NCBI GenBank assembly: GCA_964390065.1
Contig: CAYMGX010000006.1
Location: 1 to 57,042, forward strand
DNA: 57,042 nucleotides
Reading direction: 5' to 3'
Source: JAAZBG01 sp964390065
GTDB taxonomy: Bacteria; Fibrobacterota; Chitinivibrionia; Chitinivibrionales; Chitinispirillaceae
The position numbers and the translations under genes were made by a program. Below are positions 1 through 7,453 of this stretch, piece after piece (within the stretch, counting starts at the first letter, position 1; the number at the start of each line of letters is the position of its first letter). The notes below the pieces were generated by a model. That model did no database searches and was not told the origin of the DNA. It saw nothing but the letters and a program-made list of their open reading frames with translations.

Positions 1-227
1 TCATCTGCGAATAATGCTTTCAGGCTGACAGATTTTTTATTAACGCCAAGCATACGTACAATTGAAACACTTAAAGTATCATAGATAGCTTTCTTTTTTA
101 CAGTAATCTGACTTGATTCACCCGAGACTGGAACCTTTTTTGTACTTCCTTCAGCTGATTTGTCACAAAATGCACTACATGCTGTTAATGCAATAACCGT
201 GATCATTATCATCCAATTTTTTCTCAT
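1..227 (-). CDS. putative lipoprotein, 3' end outside window
   Basis: The frame is open from the ATG at 227-225 to the left edge, giving 75 visible residues; the 3' end is missing. The N-terminus MRKNWMIMITVIALTAC is a short charged start, a hydrophobic stretch and an LTAC lipobox, so signal peptidase II would process it at the Cys near residue 17. A purine-rich GGGAGA lies 6-10 bases upstream of the ATG and supports this start. The mature part is Ser/Lys rich and I do not recognise a domain. It is divergent from the sigma-factor operon. The lipoprotein call rests on the lipobox alone; the function is unknown. Confidence 0.6.
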   Translation of the reverse strand, partial: MRKNWMIMITVIALTACSAFCDKSAEGSTKKVPVSGESSQITVKKKAIYDTLSVSIVRMLGVNKKSVSLKALFAD

Positions 228-536
228 GATATCTCCCTGACTATAGTAAGAATAAAAGCAATGTCATAACCATATAATACTACTCAAAAGATGTTGATGC
301 AAAAAAAGTTACAATTGATGAATAAATATGTTATCAGAGTTTTTTTAAGAAAAGATATCCTTAAAATTGATATGTAGGGGTAGATTTATTATCATGATCC
401 TGATTGTATATGGGAACAGCGATATGTCGTTGTAATTATGAATCATGCTCCTGCTTTCCAAACAAAACGGCTTTAAGTAATTTACTATGAGCGGTTTTTA
501 ATTTGTTCAACGTCTATATGACAGAAAAGTAAAAAT
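228..536. promoter_or_regulatory. divergent intergenic region, lipoprotein / ECF sigma operon
   Basis: This 309-base AT-rich gap lies between two divergently transcribed genes and must carry both promoters. I could not identify a convincing -35/-10 pair. If the ECF sigma factor is autoregulated, as is usual for the family, its own promoter should be here. No ORF or strong hairpin is seen. Confidence 0.35.
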
Positions 537-1037
537 ATGAGTGCTACTGATAAGGAAATCAGAGATCTGTATAACCGGTATGCATCAATGGTGCACTCCC
601 GCTGTATGAGATTCCTGAAATCGGATGATGAAGCCTGGGATGCGACCCAGGAGGTGTTTATCAAACTGATGGCTTCAATGGATACGATACAGAAAAAGGA
701 ATCGATTTATTCGTGGCTTTTAAGTACAAGTACTAATTATTGTTTATCACAACTCCGTAAAAAGCAGGGAGTTGAATTCAATGAAGAGTATCATACTTCG
801 GAAAGTAAAAATTTGCCGCAGGAGAAGTGGATGATAGTAAAGGAAGTTTTAAAGCATTTTCTCGCACCCTGGGATGAAAAAGTGAGGCAGGTGGTGATCT
901 ATACCTATTTTGACGGATATAAACAGGATGAGATCGCAGAACTAACCGGCATGGGCGAATCGACGATAAGAAGGCATTTGACAACATTCAAGAGAAAATC
1001 GGCAGCATCCGGAATAAAACTGGAGGACATACTATGA
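537..1037 (+). CDS. ECF-type RNA polymerase sigma factor
   Basis: This 166-residue protein has the two-domain layout of extracytoplasmic-function sigma factors. Region 2 spans about residues 8-75 (LYNRYASMVHSRCMRFL, then DATQEVFIKLM). Region 4, about residues 112-160, has the helix-turn-helix QDEIAELTGMGESTIRRHL. There is no region 1.1 or 3. It would direct core RNA polymerase to a small regulon. The stop codon overlaps the start of the next gene by four bases (ATGA), and that gene encodes an anti-sigma factor, so the two are translationally coupled. The ribosome site is weak (AGAAAAGT). The signal sensed is unknown; the caspase-like third gene suggests an envelope or stress role. Confidence 0.9.
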   Translation: MSATDKEIRDLYNRYASMVHSRCMRFLKSDDEAWDATQEVFIKLMASMDTIQKKESIYSWLLSTSTNYCLSQLRKKQGVEFNEEYHTSESKNLPQEKWMIVKEVLKHFLAPWDEKVRQVVIYTYFDGYKQDEIAELTGMGESTIRRHLTTFKRKSAASGIKLEDIL

Positions 1038-1825
1038 GTCATACATCACCAGACAAACTGATTATTGAGCGTTATGCTGCAGGTGAGCTTGGAGAAAACA
1101 AGTCACGCGAACTGGCAGTGCATCTGGCAGAATGCTCTACCTGTAGTGAGTATCATAAATCTATCGCCAGAGAACGTGAGACTTTTTTACGGGTGTATCC
1201 GTACGAGGAGCTTCTCAAGCGGAGAGCTTCGGTTAATTCACAGAACAACGTTCTCACAGGATTAAAAAAACTACTGGATATGCTTAACAAACCGGTCCTG
1301 TTTCCTGTGTATGCATCATTTCTTTTTTTTGTAATTATTACCCCTATGATGTTCTTATCAAATCAGGACACTACGCAGTTTAAGGGTGCTCATGCACTCT
1401 CATTTGCCTATCAGCGTGGTGGAAACACTATTCAGGGGACATCAGCGTACAGGCTTCAAAGCGGTGATAAGGTTCAGATATTTTTTACATCAGGCGGATA
1501 TCGAAATGCAAGTCTGTTGAGTGTTGACAAAAACGGATCCGTTTCATTCTATCATCCGGATGGTTCGTCACAGTATTGTTCTGTCAATGTAACCGGCGGT
1601 ACTCAGGAGGCATTTCCGGGCAGTATCCTTTTTAGTGATGTACAGGGTGATGAACTGGTGGTGCTTGTTTTGTCTGAAACGCCGGTAACTGTTGATCAGG
1701 CACAAGCGTGGGTAACAGATTCGTTCAGAAAAAATACACAGATTTCATCACTTGGCAGGAGTCTTGGCGGCAGGATGCCAGGCGTAAAATCAAGTGTCAG
1801 TTCGTTACTTCTTGTGAAAGACTGA
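1034..1825 (+). CDS. membrane anti-sigma factor with zinc-binding motif and periplasmic domain
   Basis: This is 263 residues. The N-terminal cytoplasmic part has the H-x3-C-x2-C zinc anti-sigma signature (H30, C34, C37 in HLAECSTC). One transmembrane helix follows at about residues 88-108. The C-terminal half is extracytoplasmic and resembles DUF4384-type domains (a GDKVQIFFTSGGY stretch, then LLSVDKNGSVSFYHPDG). The known role of such proteins is to hold the cognate ECF sigma factor inactive until a signal arrives. GGAGG lies 8 bases before the ATG and the start overlaps the sigma gene stop. What the periplasmic domain binds is not visible. Confidence 0.85.
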   Translation: MSHTSPDKLIIERYAAGELGENKSRELAVHLAECSTCSEYHKSIARERETFLRVYPYEELLKRRASVNSQNNVLTGLKKLLDMLNKPVLFPVYASFLFFVIITPMMFLSNQDTTQFKGAHALSFAYQRGGNTIQGTSAYRLQSGDKVQIFFTSGGYRNASLLSVDKNGSVSFYHPDGSSQYCSVNVTGGTQEAFPGSILFSDVQGDELVVLVLSETPVTVDQAQAWVTDSFRKNTQISSLGRSLGGRMPGVKSSVSSLLLVKD

Positions 1826-1832
1826 ATCTGAT

Positions 1833-3356
1833 ATGAATTGCAGGGTGATTCTATTTCTTGCGTTGTGTTGCGTGTCTGCATTTTCTCAGACTCAATATTT
1901 GCGCTATGCAATAATTGTGGGACAGAATGACGGAGGGCCGTCTGTCGGTAAATTACAGTATGCTGAGCGCGATGCAAAAAGAGTTGCAGACGTACTTAAA
2001 AGTATAGGAGATTTTCCAAAAGAAAATGTTACTCTTTTGACTAATCCCGATAGTCTTGATATTCTGAACTGTATTGAAAAAACCAGTTTACTGATACGGA
2101 ATAAACAGGAGCAGGAAAATGCGCTGTTCATGTTTTATTACAGCGGTCATGCCGATATTAATAGTTTACTTTTAGGGAAAACGCGTTTTTCTCTTGAGAA
2201 AATTCAGAAAATGATATCGGTGTTTCCCGCAGCATTTAAAATTGGAGTTTTTGATGCATGTCAGAGCGGAGTGGTTACTGCGTTTAAAGGGGGAACCCGT
2301 GCTGAACCGTTTTATCTTCAGAACAATGCTGCGCTTGTAAAGGGGCAGGCGATTATTGCGTCAGCATCCGCAACCGAACGTGCCCAGGAGTCATCAACGC
2401 TTAAAGGTTCGGTATTTACTTTTCACTGGATTAATGGGCTAAATGGCAGTGCTGATATCAGTGCGGATAATCAGGTTACCCTGAATGAAGCATATCAGTA
2501 TGCATATCGAAAAACAATTGAGACAAGTGCGCTTGCGACCGGGGAAATTCAGCATCCGGTCTATCGTTTCAATATTGCAGGGCAGGGTGATATTGTTCTT
2601 ACCAATCTTAACAAAAGTGAATCGGGGATATTTCTCGGTAACGATTGTGATGGGAAGTTTCTGGTTTTAAGCGAGGACTTTCTTGAAGTCTATGCCGACT
2701 TTTACAAGGAAAAGTCCAGGGATATCTTCATTTCGCTGAATCATGGAAAGTATACAATTGTCAATGCACGCGGCAGTGATGTCAGCACGCTTGCACTGAC
2801 GCTTAAACGTAAGATAATCACAAATGTAAAACAGAGCATGTTTATTGCAAATACATTAACCGAAAGCCGGATAAAAGGGCATTCAGATTCACCGGTGAAT
2901 TACACAAAAACGATGCCCCGGGGTCTTCATAATGTATCAATAGGCGCAGGGGCGGGGGCTATTTTGTATCCGGATTTTTCTACAGATAACTGGGATAGGG
3001 ATGTGTTTCTGCAGATAACATCAGGGTATTCGCTGCTGAGCAATGTTACGTTATTTCTTGATGCACAGGCACTTTTGTTTTGTAAATCAGGGCAGATACA
3101 GGCTGGCTTTGATTATGTAAAAAATAATGGAGTATCGGATCTGTTTCTGGGTGCGGGTGGGGGAATGGAATATGCATTTAATCAGTATAGTGAATTCAGG
3201 GATGCCCTGAACGGTACAGCTACAGTTCATGCCGGATTCACGACAAGCATTGGCAAACATACAAATTTACAGGTTAGAATCCCGTTTACAGCTGTATTTA
3301 AAGAAACTCATGATTATCGTCTGGGTGTTGATTTTTCGATATTATTCCGGAAGTGA
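1833..3356 (+). CDS. exported caspase-like (peptidase C14 family) protein with C-terminal barrel-like domain
   Basis: This is 507 residues. A signal peptide (MNCRVILFLALCCVSAFS) is followed by a caspase-fold domain, about residues 24-255. It opens with YAIIVGQNDG and carries the catalytic dyad: His106 in YYSGHAD and Cys143 in FDACQSG. After a linker, residues about 380-507 are rich in alternating hydrophobic/Gly segments typical of outer-membrane or surface beta-structures. It begins 7 bases after the anti-sigma gene and clearly shares the operon. Bacterial metacaspase-like proteases cleave after basic residues or act as regulated death or signalling proteases; most are cytoplasmic, so the signal peptide is notable. 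The substrate is unknown. Confidence 0.85.
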   Translation: MNCRVILFLALCCVSAFSQTQYLRYAIIVGQNDGGPSVGKLQYAERDAKRVADVLKSIGDFPKENVTLLTNPDSLDILNCIEKTSLLIRNKQEQENALFMFYYSGHADINSLLLGKTRFSLEKIQKMISVFPAAFKIGVFDACQSGVVTAFKGGTRAEPFYLQNNAALVKGQAIIASASATERAQESSTLKGSVFTFHWINGLNGSADISADNQVTLNEAYQYAYRKTIETSALATGEIQHPVYRFNIAGQGDIVLTNLNKSESGIFLGNDCDGKFLVLSEDFLEVYADFYKEKSRDIFISLNHGKYTIVNARGSDVSTLALTLKRKIITNVKQSMFIANTLTESRIKGHSDSPVNYTKTMPRGLHNVSIGAGAGAILYPDFSTDNWDRDVFLQITSGYSLLSNVTLFLDAQALLFCKSGQIQAGFDYVKNNGVSDLFLGAGGGMEYAFNQYSEFRDALNGTATVHAGFTTSIGKHTNLQVRIPFTAVFKETHDYRLGVDFSILFRK

Positions 3357-3525
3357 TGATTTGTTGCATTTTTACTAATGGTTGCCCTTCCAGCGAAAGA
3401 TTAATTTGTTCCAGCCTGCTACGTGTTACTTGCTGCATTTTTGATTTATGAACGGCAATTTATATACATTACAATGATTTTTTGTCCTTTATTTCACAAT
3501 AAATCGAAAATTTAAGAAAAAAAAC

Positions 3526-3555
3526 TTGCATTTTTACAGAGCGCTTTGTTATCTT
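3526..3555 (+). promoter_or_regulatory. candidate sigma-70-type promoter for pckG leader RNA
   Basis: TTGCAT at 3526-3531 and TATCTT at 3550-3555 are separated by 18 bases, a reasonable housekeeping promoter (4 of 6 matches in each element). It would start transcription near 3562, just upstream of the structured leader. The TGCATTTTT element also recurs near 3366 and 3438, for unknown reasons. Confidence 0.45.
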
Positions 3556-3561
3556 AATAAA

Positions 3562-3712
3562 CGCAGGTGTGTATGGGGGGTGTTGCGCCTTACAGGCACA
3601 CGGGCAAGATTGTAAAAGAAGGTATCAGGTCCTTTTGCCGTTAATGCGGAAAAGGGAAGTGAGGCCAAGGAACTGTTAAAGCAATATTAACAATTCTCTG
3701 GTCTTTTTTTTT
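3562..3712 (+). ncRNA. structured leader RNA or small RNA upstream of pckG
   Basis: About 150 GC-richer bases sit inside an AT-rich gap. A first hairpin pairs GTGT and GCC (about 3580-3589) with GGC and ACAC (about 3594-3601). A strong hairpin at 3630-3657 pairs TCCTTTT with AAAAGGGA and CCG with CGG around a TTAATG loop. An intrinsic terminator ends the element at 3712, 40 bases before pckG. This is the architecture of a transcription-attenuating riboswitch or of an independent small RNA. I could not match it to a known riboswitch class. Confidence 0.5.
3665..3712 (+). terminator. intrinsic terminator inside the pckG leader
   Basis: CCAAGGAACTGTTAA (3665-3679) pairs with TTAACAATTCTCTGG (3687-3701) at 13 of 15 positions around a 7-base loop. 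It is followed at once by TCTTTTTTTTT (3702-3712). It lies upstream of, not after, a gene, so it must regulate pckG or end a small RNA. Confidence 0.75.
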
Positions 3713-3752
3713 GCAACAAATTATCTAACATACTTAATGAAAGGTTTTTCAA

Positions 3753-5561
3753 ATGGGTTCAACAACTACACATGCAAAATTGCAGCAATGGGTTAAGGAA
3801 ATGGCTGATCTCTGTCAGCCCGATTCAATATACTGGTGTGACGGATCTAAAGCAGAATATGATAAGCTTGTAAAAGACATGATTGATTCTGGTTTGGCCA
3901 TTAAATTGAACGAGAAGACACGTCCGGGATGTATTCTTTTCAAATCAGATGCTTCTGATGTTGCACGTGTTGAAAACCGTACCTATATCGCAGCAAAGAC
4001 ACAGGATGCTGCTGGTCCCACAAACAACTGGATGGATCCAGCAAAGCTTAAAGAAGAGATGAAGGCACTCTACAAAGGCTGCATGAAGGGGCGTACAATG
4101 TACATTATTCCTTTCAGCATGGGCCCGATCGGTTCGCCTATCTCAAAAATTGGTATTGAGATTACCGATTCAGAGTATGTTGTTACAAATATGCATATCA
4201 TGACCCGCGTTGGTCAGAAGGTTCTTGATATACTTGGTGCAGATGGTGAATACGTTCCGTGTATGCATTCTGTTGGAAAACCTCTCGCAGCCGGCGAGAA
4301 AGACAATGGCAAATGGCCATGTGCTCCAATCGAGAAAAAGTATATCTCTCACTTTCCTGAAGAACGTACAATATGGTCATACGGTTCAGGTTACGGTGGG
4401 AACGCACTTCTTGGTAAGAAGTGTCTTGCTCTCCGTATTGCATCAGTTATCGCCCGTGATGAAGGCTGGCTTGCAGAACATATGCTTATTCTTGGTATCA
4501 CCAATCCAAAGGGCGAGAAAAAGTATGTTGCAGCTGCATTCCCAAGCGCATGCGGTAAGACAAACCTCGCAATGCTTATTCCTACAATCCCAGGCTGGAA
4601 AGTAGAAACAATCGGTGATGATATTGCATGGATGAAATTCGGTGCTGATGGTCGTCTCTATGCTATCAACCCTGAAGCTGGTTTCTTCGGTGTTGCTCCA
4701 GGTACATCAATGGATTCAAATCCAAACGCAATGCATTCAATCGAAAAGAATACCATTTTCACAAACGTTGCTCTCACAGCAGACAAAGACGTATGGTGGG
4801 AAGGTATCGGATACAAAGCTCCCGGTAAAGTAATTGACTGGAACGGAAATGAATGGGAAGAGGGCAAGACAGATAAACCTGCAGCACATGCAAATGCACG
4901 TTTCACTGCTCCTGCAAGTCAGTGTCCGGCAATTGCTCCTGAATGGGAAAATCCTGCAGGTGTTCCAATCAGTGCAATTCTCTTTGGTGGCCGCCGTCCA
5001 GGCACAGTTCCTCTTGTGCATCAGGCAATGAGCTGGAATCATGGTGTGTTCATGGGATCAATCGTTGGATCAGAGGTAACTGCTGCTGCTCTTGATGTCA
5101 AGGCAGGAACAGTTCGTCGTGACCCGTTTGCAATGCTTCCATTCTGCGGATATCACATGGGTGATTACTTTGCACACTGGCTCAAGATTGGCAAAAAGTC
5201 AACAGCAGACAAGCTTCCAAAGATCTTCTTTGTCAACTGGTTCCGTAAGACAAAAGAGGGAAAGTGGTTGTGGCCCGGATACGGAGAAAACAGCCGTGTT
5301 CTAAAGTGGGTTTTCGAGCGTGCAAGCGGCGAAGGAAAAGCACAGGAATCTGCAATCGGTTATCTTCCAACAGAAGATGCTATCGATACAAATGGTCTTA
5401 ACGTATCTGCTGAGGACATGAAAGAACTTCTTCGTGTCAACAAAGATGAGTGGTTTACAGAAATCGAGACAATTAAAGAGCATTATGCAAAGTTTGGTAA
5501 TAGACTGCCAAAAGAGCTCAATGATGAGCTGGCAGCACTTGTTGCCCGTTTGAATAAGTAA
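3753..5561 (+). CDS. pckG: phosphoenolpyruvate carboxykinase (GTP)
   Basis: This is 602 residues, the usual length of the GTP-dependent family (EC 4.1.1.32), which interconverts oxaloacetate + GTP with PEP + CO2 + GDP. The P-loop AFPSACGKTNLAM carries the hyper-reactive Cys267 typical of GTP-PEPCKs. Kinase-2 is IGDDIAWMKF, and the C-terminal PEP/nucleotide region includes NWFRKTKEGKWLWPGYGENS. GAAAGG about 9 bases upstream supports the ATG. In anaerobes this enzyme often runs toward oxaloacetate, and the following carboxylase genes fit such a C3/C4 node. It is preceded by a terminator-bearing leader and followed by a strong terminator, so it is probably monocistronic. Confidence 0.97.
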   Translation: MGSTTTHAKLQQWVKEMADLCQPDSIYWCDGSKAEYDKLVKDMIDSGLAIKLNEKTRPGCILFKSDASDVARVENRTYIAAKTQDAAGPTNNWMDPAKLKEEMKALYKGCMKGRTMYIIPFSMGPIGSPISKIGIEITDSEYVVTNMHIMTRVGQKVLDILGADGEYVPCMHSVGKPLAAGEKDNGKWPCAPIEKKYISHFPEERTIWSYGSGYGGNALLGKKCLALRIASVIARDEGWLAEHMLILGITNPKGEKKYVAAAFPSACGKTNLAMLIPTIPGWKVETIGDDIAWMKFGADGRLYAINPEAGFFGVAPGTSMDSNPNAMHSIEKNTIFTNVALTADKDVWWEGIGYKAPGKVIDWNGNEWEEGKTDKPAAHANARFTAPASQCPAIAPEWENPAGVPISAILFGGRRPGTVPLVHQAMSWNHGVFMGSIVGSEVTAAALDVKAGTVRRDPFAMLPFCGYHMGDYFAHWLKIGKKSTADKLPKIFFVNWFRKTKEGKWLWPGYGENSRVLKWVFERASGEGKAQESAIGYLPTEDAIDTNGLNVSAEDMKELLRVNKDEWFTEIETIKEHYAKFGNRLPKELNDELAALVARLNK

Positions 5562-5573
5562 ATCAGTAAATGT

Positions 5574-5610
5574 AAAGAGACGCAGGCCAACAAGTTTGCG
5601 TCTCTTTTAC
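5574..5610 (+). terminator. intrinsic terminator after pckG
   Basis: AAAGAGACGCA (5574-5584) pairs perfectly with TGCGTCTCTTT (5597-5607) around a 12-base loop, with a short T run in the right arm. It sits 12 bases after the pckG stop and separates it from accD. Confidence 0.85.
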
Positions 5611-5639
5611 TATCTATAGAAATCCCTACTGGAGGTACA

Positions 5640-6476
5640 ATGCCCTGGTTTATCAAAACCAAAGCTGAACGTGAAGCACAGAAAAAGCTGTCCGAAGAGA
5701 TCTGGACCAAGTGTCAGTCCTGCGGCGCTCACGTTTTCAAACAGGATTTTACAAACAATAACAACGTCTGCCCGAAGTGCAACTGGCATGGAAAGATGAC
5801 AGCCTACGAGCGTATCGGAATCACCCTTGACAGTGGTTCTTTCAAGGAACTCAACGAGACTATTCGTCCGTCAGATCCCCTGAATTTTGTTGATGGAAAA
5901 GGATCTTATACGGAATCGGTCGAACGCGTAACAAAAAAAACCGGGCTTAATGAATCAGTGGTTACCGGCCTTGGTAAGATTAATGAAAAAGATGTCGTTA
6001 TTGCGGTTATGGATTTCAGATTTCTTGGTGGAAGTCTTGGAAGCGGCACCGGAGAGAAAATTCTTCAGGCAGCCAACTATGCTTACGACCACAAGCTTCC
6101 GTATATCATTTTTTCTGCATCAGGTGGTGCCCGCATGCATGAGGGTATTCTGTCGCTGATGCAGATGGCTAAGACATGTGCCGGAATTGCTCGTCTTGAC
6201 GAAAAACAACTTCCGTTTATCTCTGTTCTAACAGATCCGACAACCGGTGGCGTGAGTGCATCATACGCAATGGTTGGGGATATAAATATTGCTGAACCGG
6301 GTGCTCTTGTCGGTTTTGCAGGTCGTCGTGTGATTGAAAATACAATTAAACAGAAACTGCCGGATTCATTCCAGACATCAGAGTTTGTGCTGGAGCATGG
6401 ATTTCTGGATATGGTTGTCCATCGCAGGGATTTGAAAAACACCCTCGCGGGGATCCTTTCATACTATAACAGATAG
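5640..6476 (+). CDS. accD: acetyl-CoA carboxylase carboxyltransferase, beta subunit
   Basis: This is 278 residues. The N-terminal zinc ribbon has four Cys (C25, C28, C44, C47). The crotonase-like carboxyltransferase core includes LGGSLGSGTGEK, SASGGARMHEG and TDPTTGGVSASYAMVGD. With AccA it transfers a carboxyl group from carboxybiotin to acetyl-CoA to make malonyl-CoA in the cytoplasm. GGAGG 5 bases before the ATG fixes the start. It is followed 9 bases later by accA. No accC (biotin carboxylase) is present in the window. Confidence 0.96.
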   Translation: MPWFIKTKAEREAQKKLSEEIWTKCQSCGAHVFKQDFTNNNNVCPKCNWHGKMTAYERIGITLDSGSFKELNETIRPSDPLNFVDGKGSYTESVERVTKKTGLNESVVTGLGKINEKDVVIAVMDFRFLGGSLGSGTGEKILQAANYAYDHKLPYIIFSASGGARMHEGILSLMQMAKTCAGIARLDEKQLPFISVLTDPTTGGVSASYAMVGDINIAEPGALVGFAGRRVIENTIKQKLPDSFQTSEFVLEHGFLDMVVHRRDLKNTLAGILSYYNR

Positions 6477-6485
6477 GGATGTGAC

Positions 6486-7436
6486 ATGAGTGAATTCGAC
6501 TTTGAAAAACCGGTTGCTGAAATGGAAAAGGCGATCGAAAAACTTAAAAATATAAATGGTGAAAACAAGACAGATTTTAATGCTCAGCTTGCGGACCTCG
6601 AAGCAAAGCTTTTTGAACGCAAAAAAGAGATTTATGATAATTTGACCCCTTGGCAGACTGTTCAGGTTGCTCGTCATTCAAAGCGTCCGGTTTTGTTTGA
6701 TTATATCAAGTACATTTTTACGGATTTTATCGAACTCCACGGGGACAGGCATTTTGGTGATGATCATGCGATGGTTGGTGGATTCGCGACGCTTGGCAAA
6801 GAGAAAGTGATGCTTATCGGCCACAGCAAGGGTAAAAATCTTGAAGAGAATATAAAACGTAATTTCGGTCAGGCTAAGCCGGAAGGGTATCGCAAGGCGC
6901 TTCGTTTGATGAGGCTTGCAGAGAAATATAATTTACCGATTGTGACCTTTTGTGATACACAGGGTGCATTTCCGGGGCTTGATGCAGAGGAACGGGGCCA
7001 GCATGAGGCGATCGCACGTAACCTTACCGAAATGGCAAAGATAAAAGTGCCGATCATCACTGTCGTTACCGGTGAAGGCGGCAGTGGCGGCGCACTTGGT
7101 ATTGCAGTTGGTGATTCTGTGTGTATGTTGTCGTATGCAGTCTATTCCGTAATATCCCCTGAGGGCTGTGCGGGTATTCTCTGGCGTGATGCGTCATTTT
7201 CGCCGCAAGCTGCAGAAGCGCTCAAGATTACTGCAAAATCACTTCTTGAACTTGGCGTAATTGATGAAATCATTCAGGAGCCGGTTGGTGGTGCTCATAC
7301 AGATCCTCAGAAGACCGCTGAAGAGATCAGGATCGTTGTTCTTAAACATATCAAGAAACATAGCGGTCAGTCAACCTCAAAACTTCTATCAAAGCGTTTT
7401 GACAAATTCGCAGCGATGGGTAAATTTACAAAATAA
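6486..7436 (+). CDS. accA: acetyl-CoA carboxylase carboxyltransferase, alpha subunit
   Basis: This is 316 residues, the normal AccA length. A coiled N-terminal segment (LEAKLFERKKEIYDNLTPWQ) is followed by the carboxyltransferase fold with HGDRHFGDDHAMVGG, GKNLEENIKRNFG and TVVTGEGGSGGALGIAVGD. It pairs with AccD as an alpha2beta2 carboxyltransferase. It lies 9 bases after accD and 17 before the biotinyl carboxyltransferase gene, so all three are probably one transcript. The ribosome site is only moderate (GGGATGTGAC). Confidence 0.96.
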   Translation: MSEFDFEKPVAEMEKAIEKLKNINGENKTDFNAQLADLEAKLFERKKEIYDNLTPWQTVQVARHSKRPVLFDYIKYIFTDFIELHGDRHFGDDHAMVGGFATLGKEKVMLIGHSKGKNLEENIKRNFGQAKPEGYRKALRLMRLAEKYNLPIVTFCDTQGAFPGLDAEERGQHEAIARNLTEMAKIKVPIITVVTGEGGSGGALGIAVGDSVCMLSYAVYSVISPEGCAGILWRDASFSPQAAEALKITAKSLLELGVIDEIIQEPVGGAHTDPQKTAEEIRIVVLKHIKKHSGQSTSKLLSKRFDKFAAMGKFTK

Positions 7437-7453
7437 CCATAAGGAAATTCTCA

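Noticed and set aside
3562..3712. Possible SRP RNA (CAGGTCC ... GGGAAG resembles the 4.5S core)
   Set aside because: The invariant GGAAGCAGC segment and short GGAA loop are absent; an extended hairpin replaces them.
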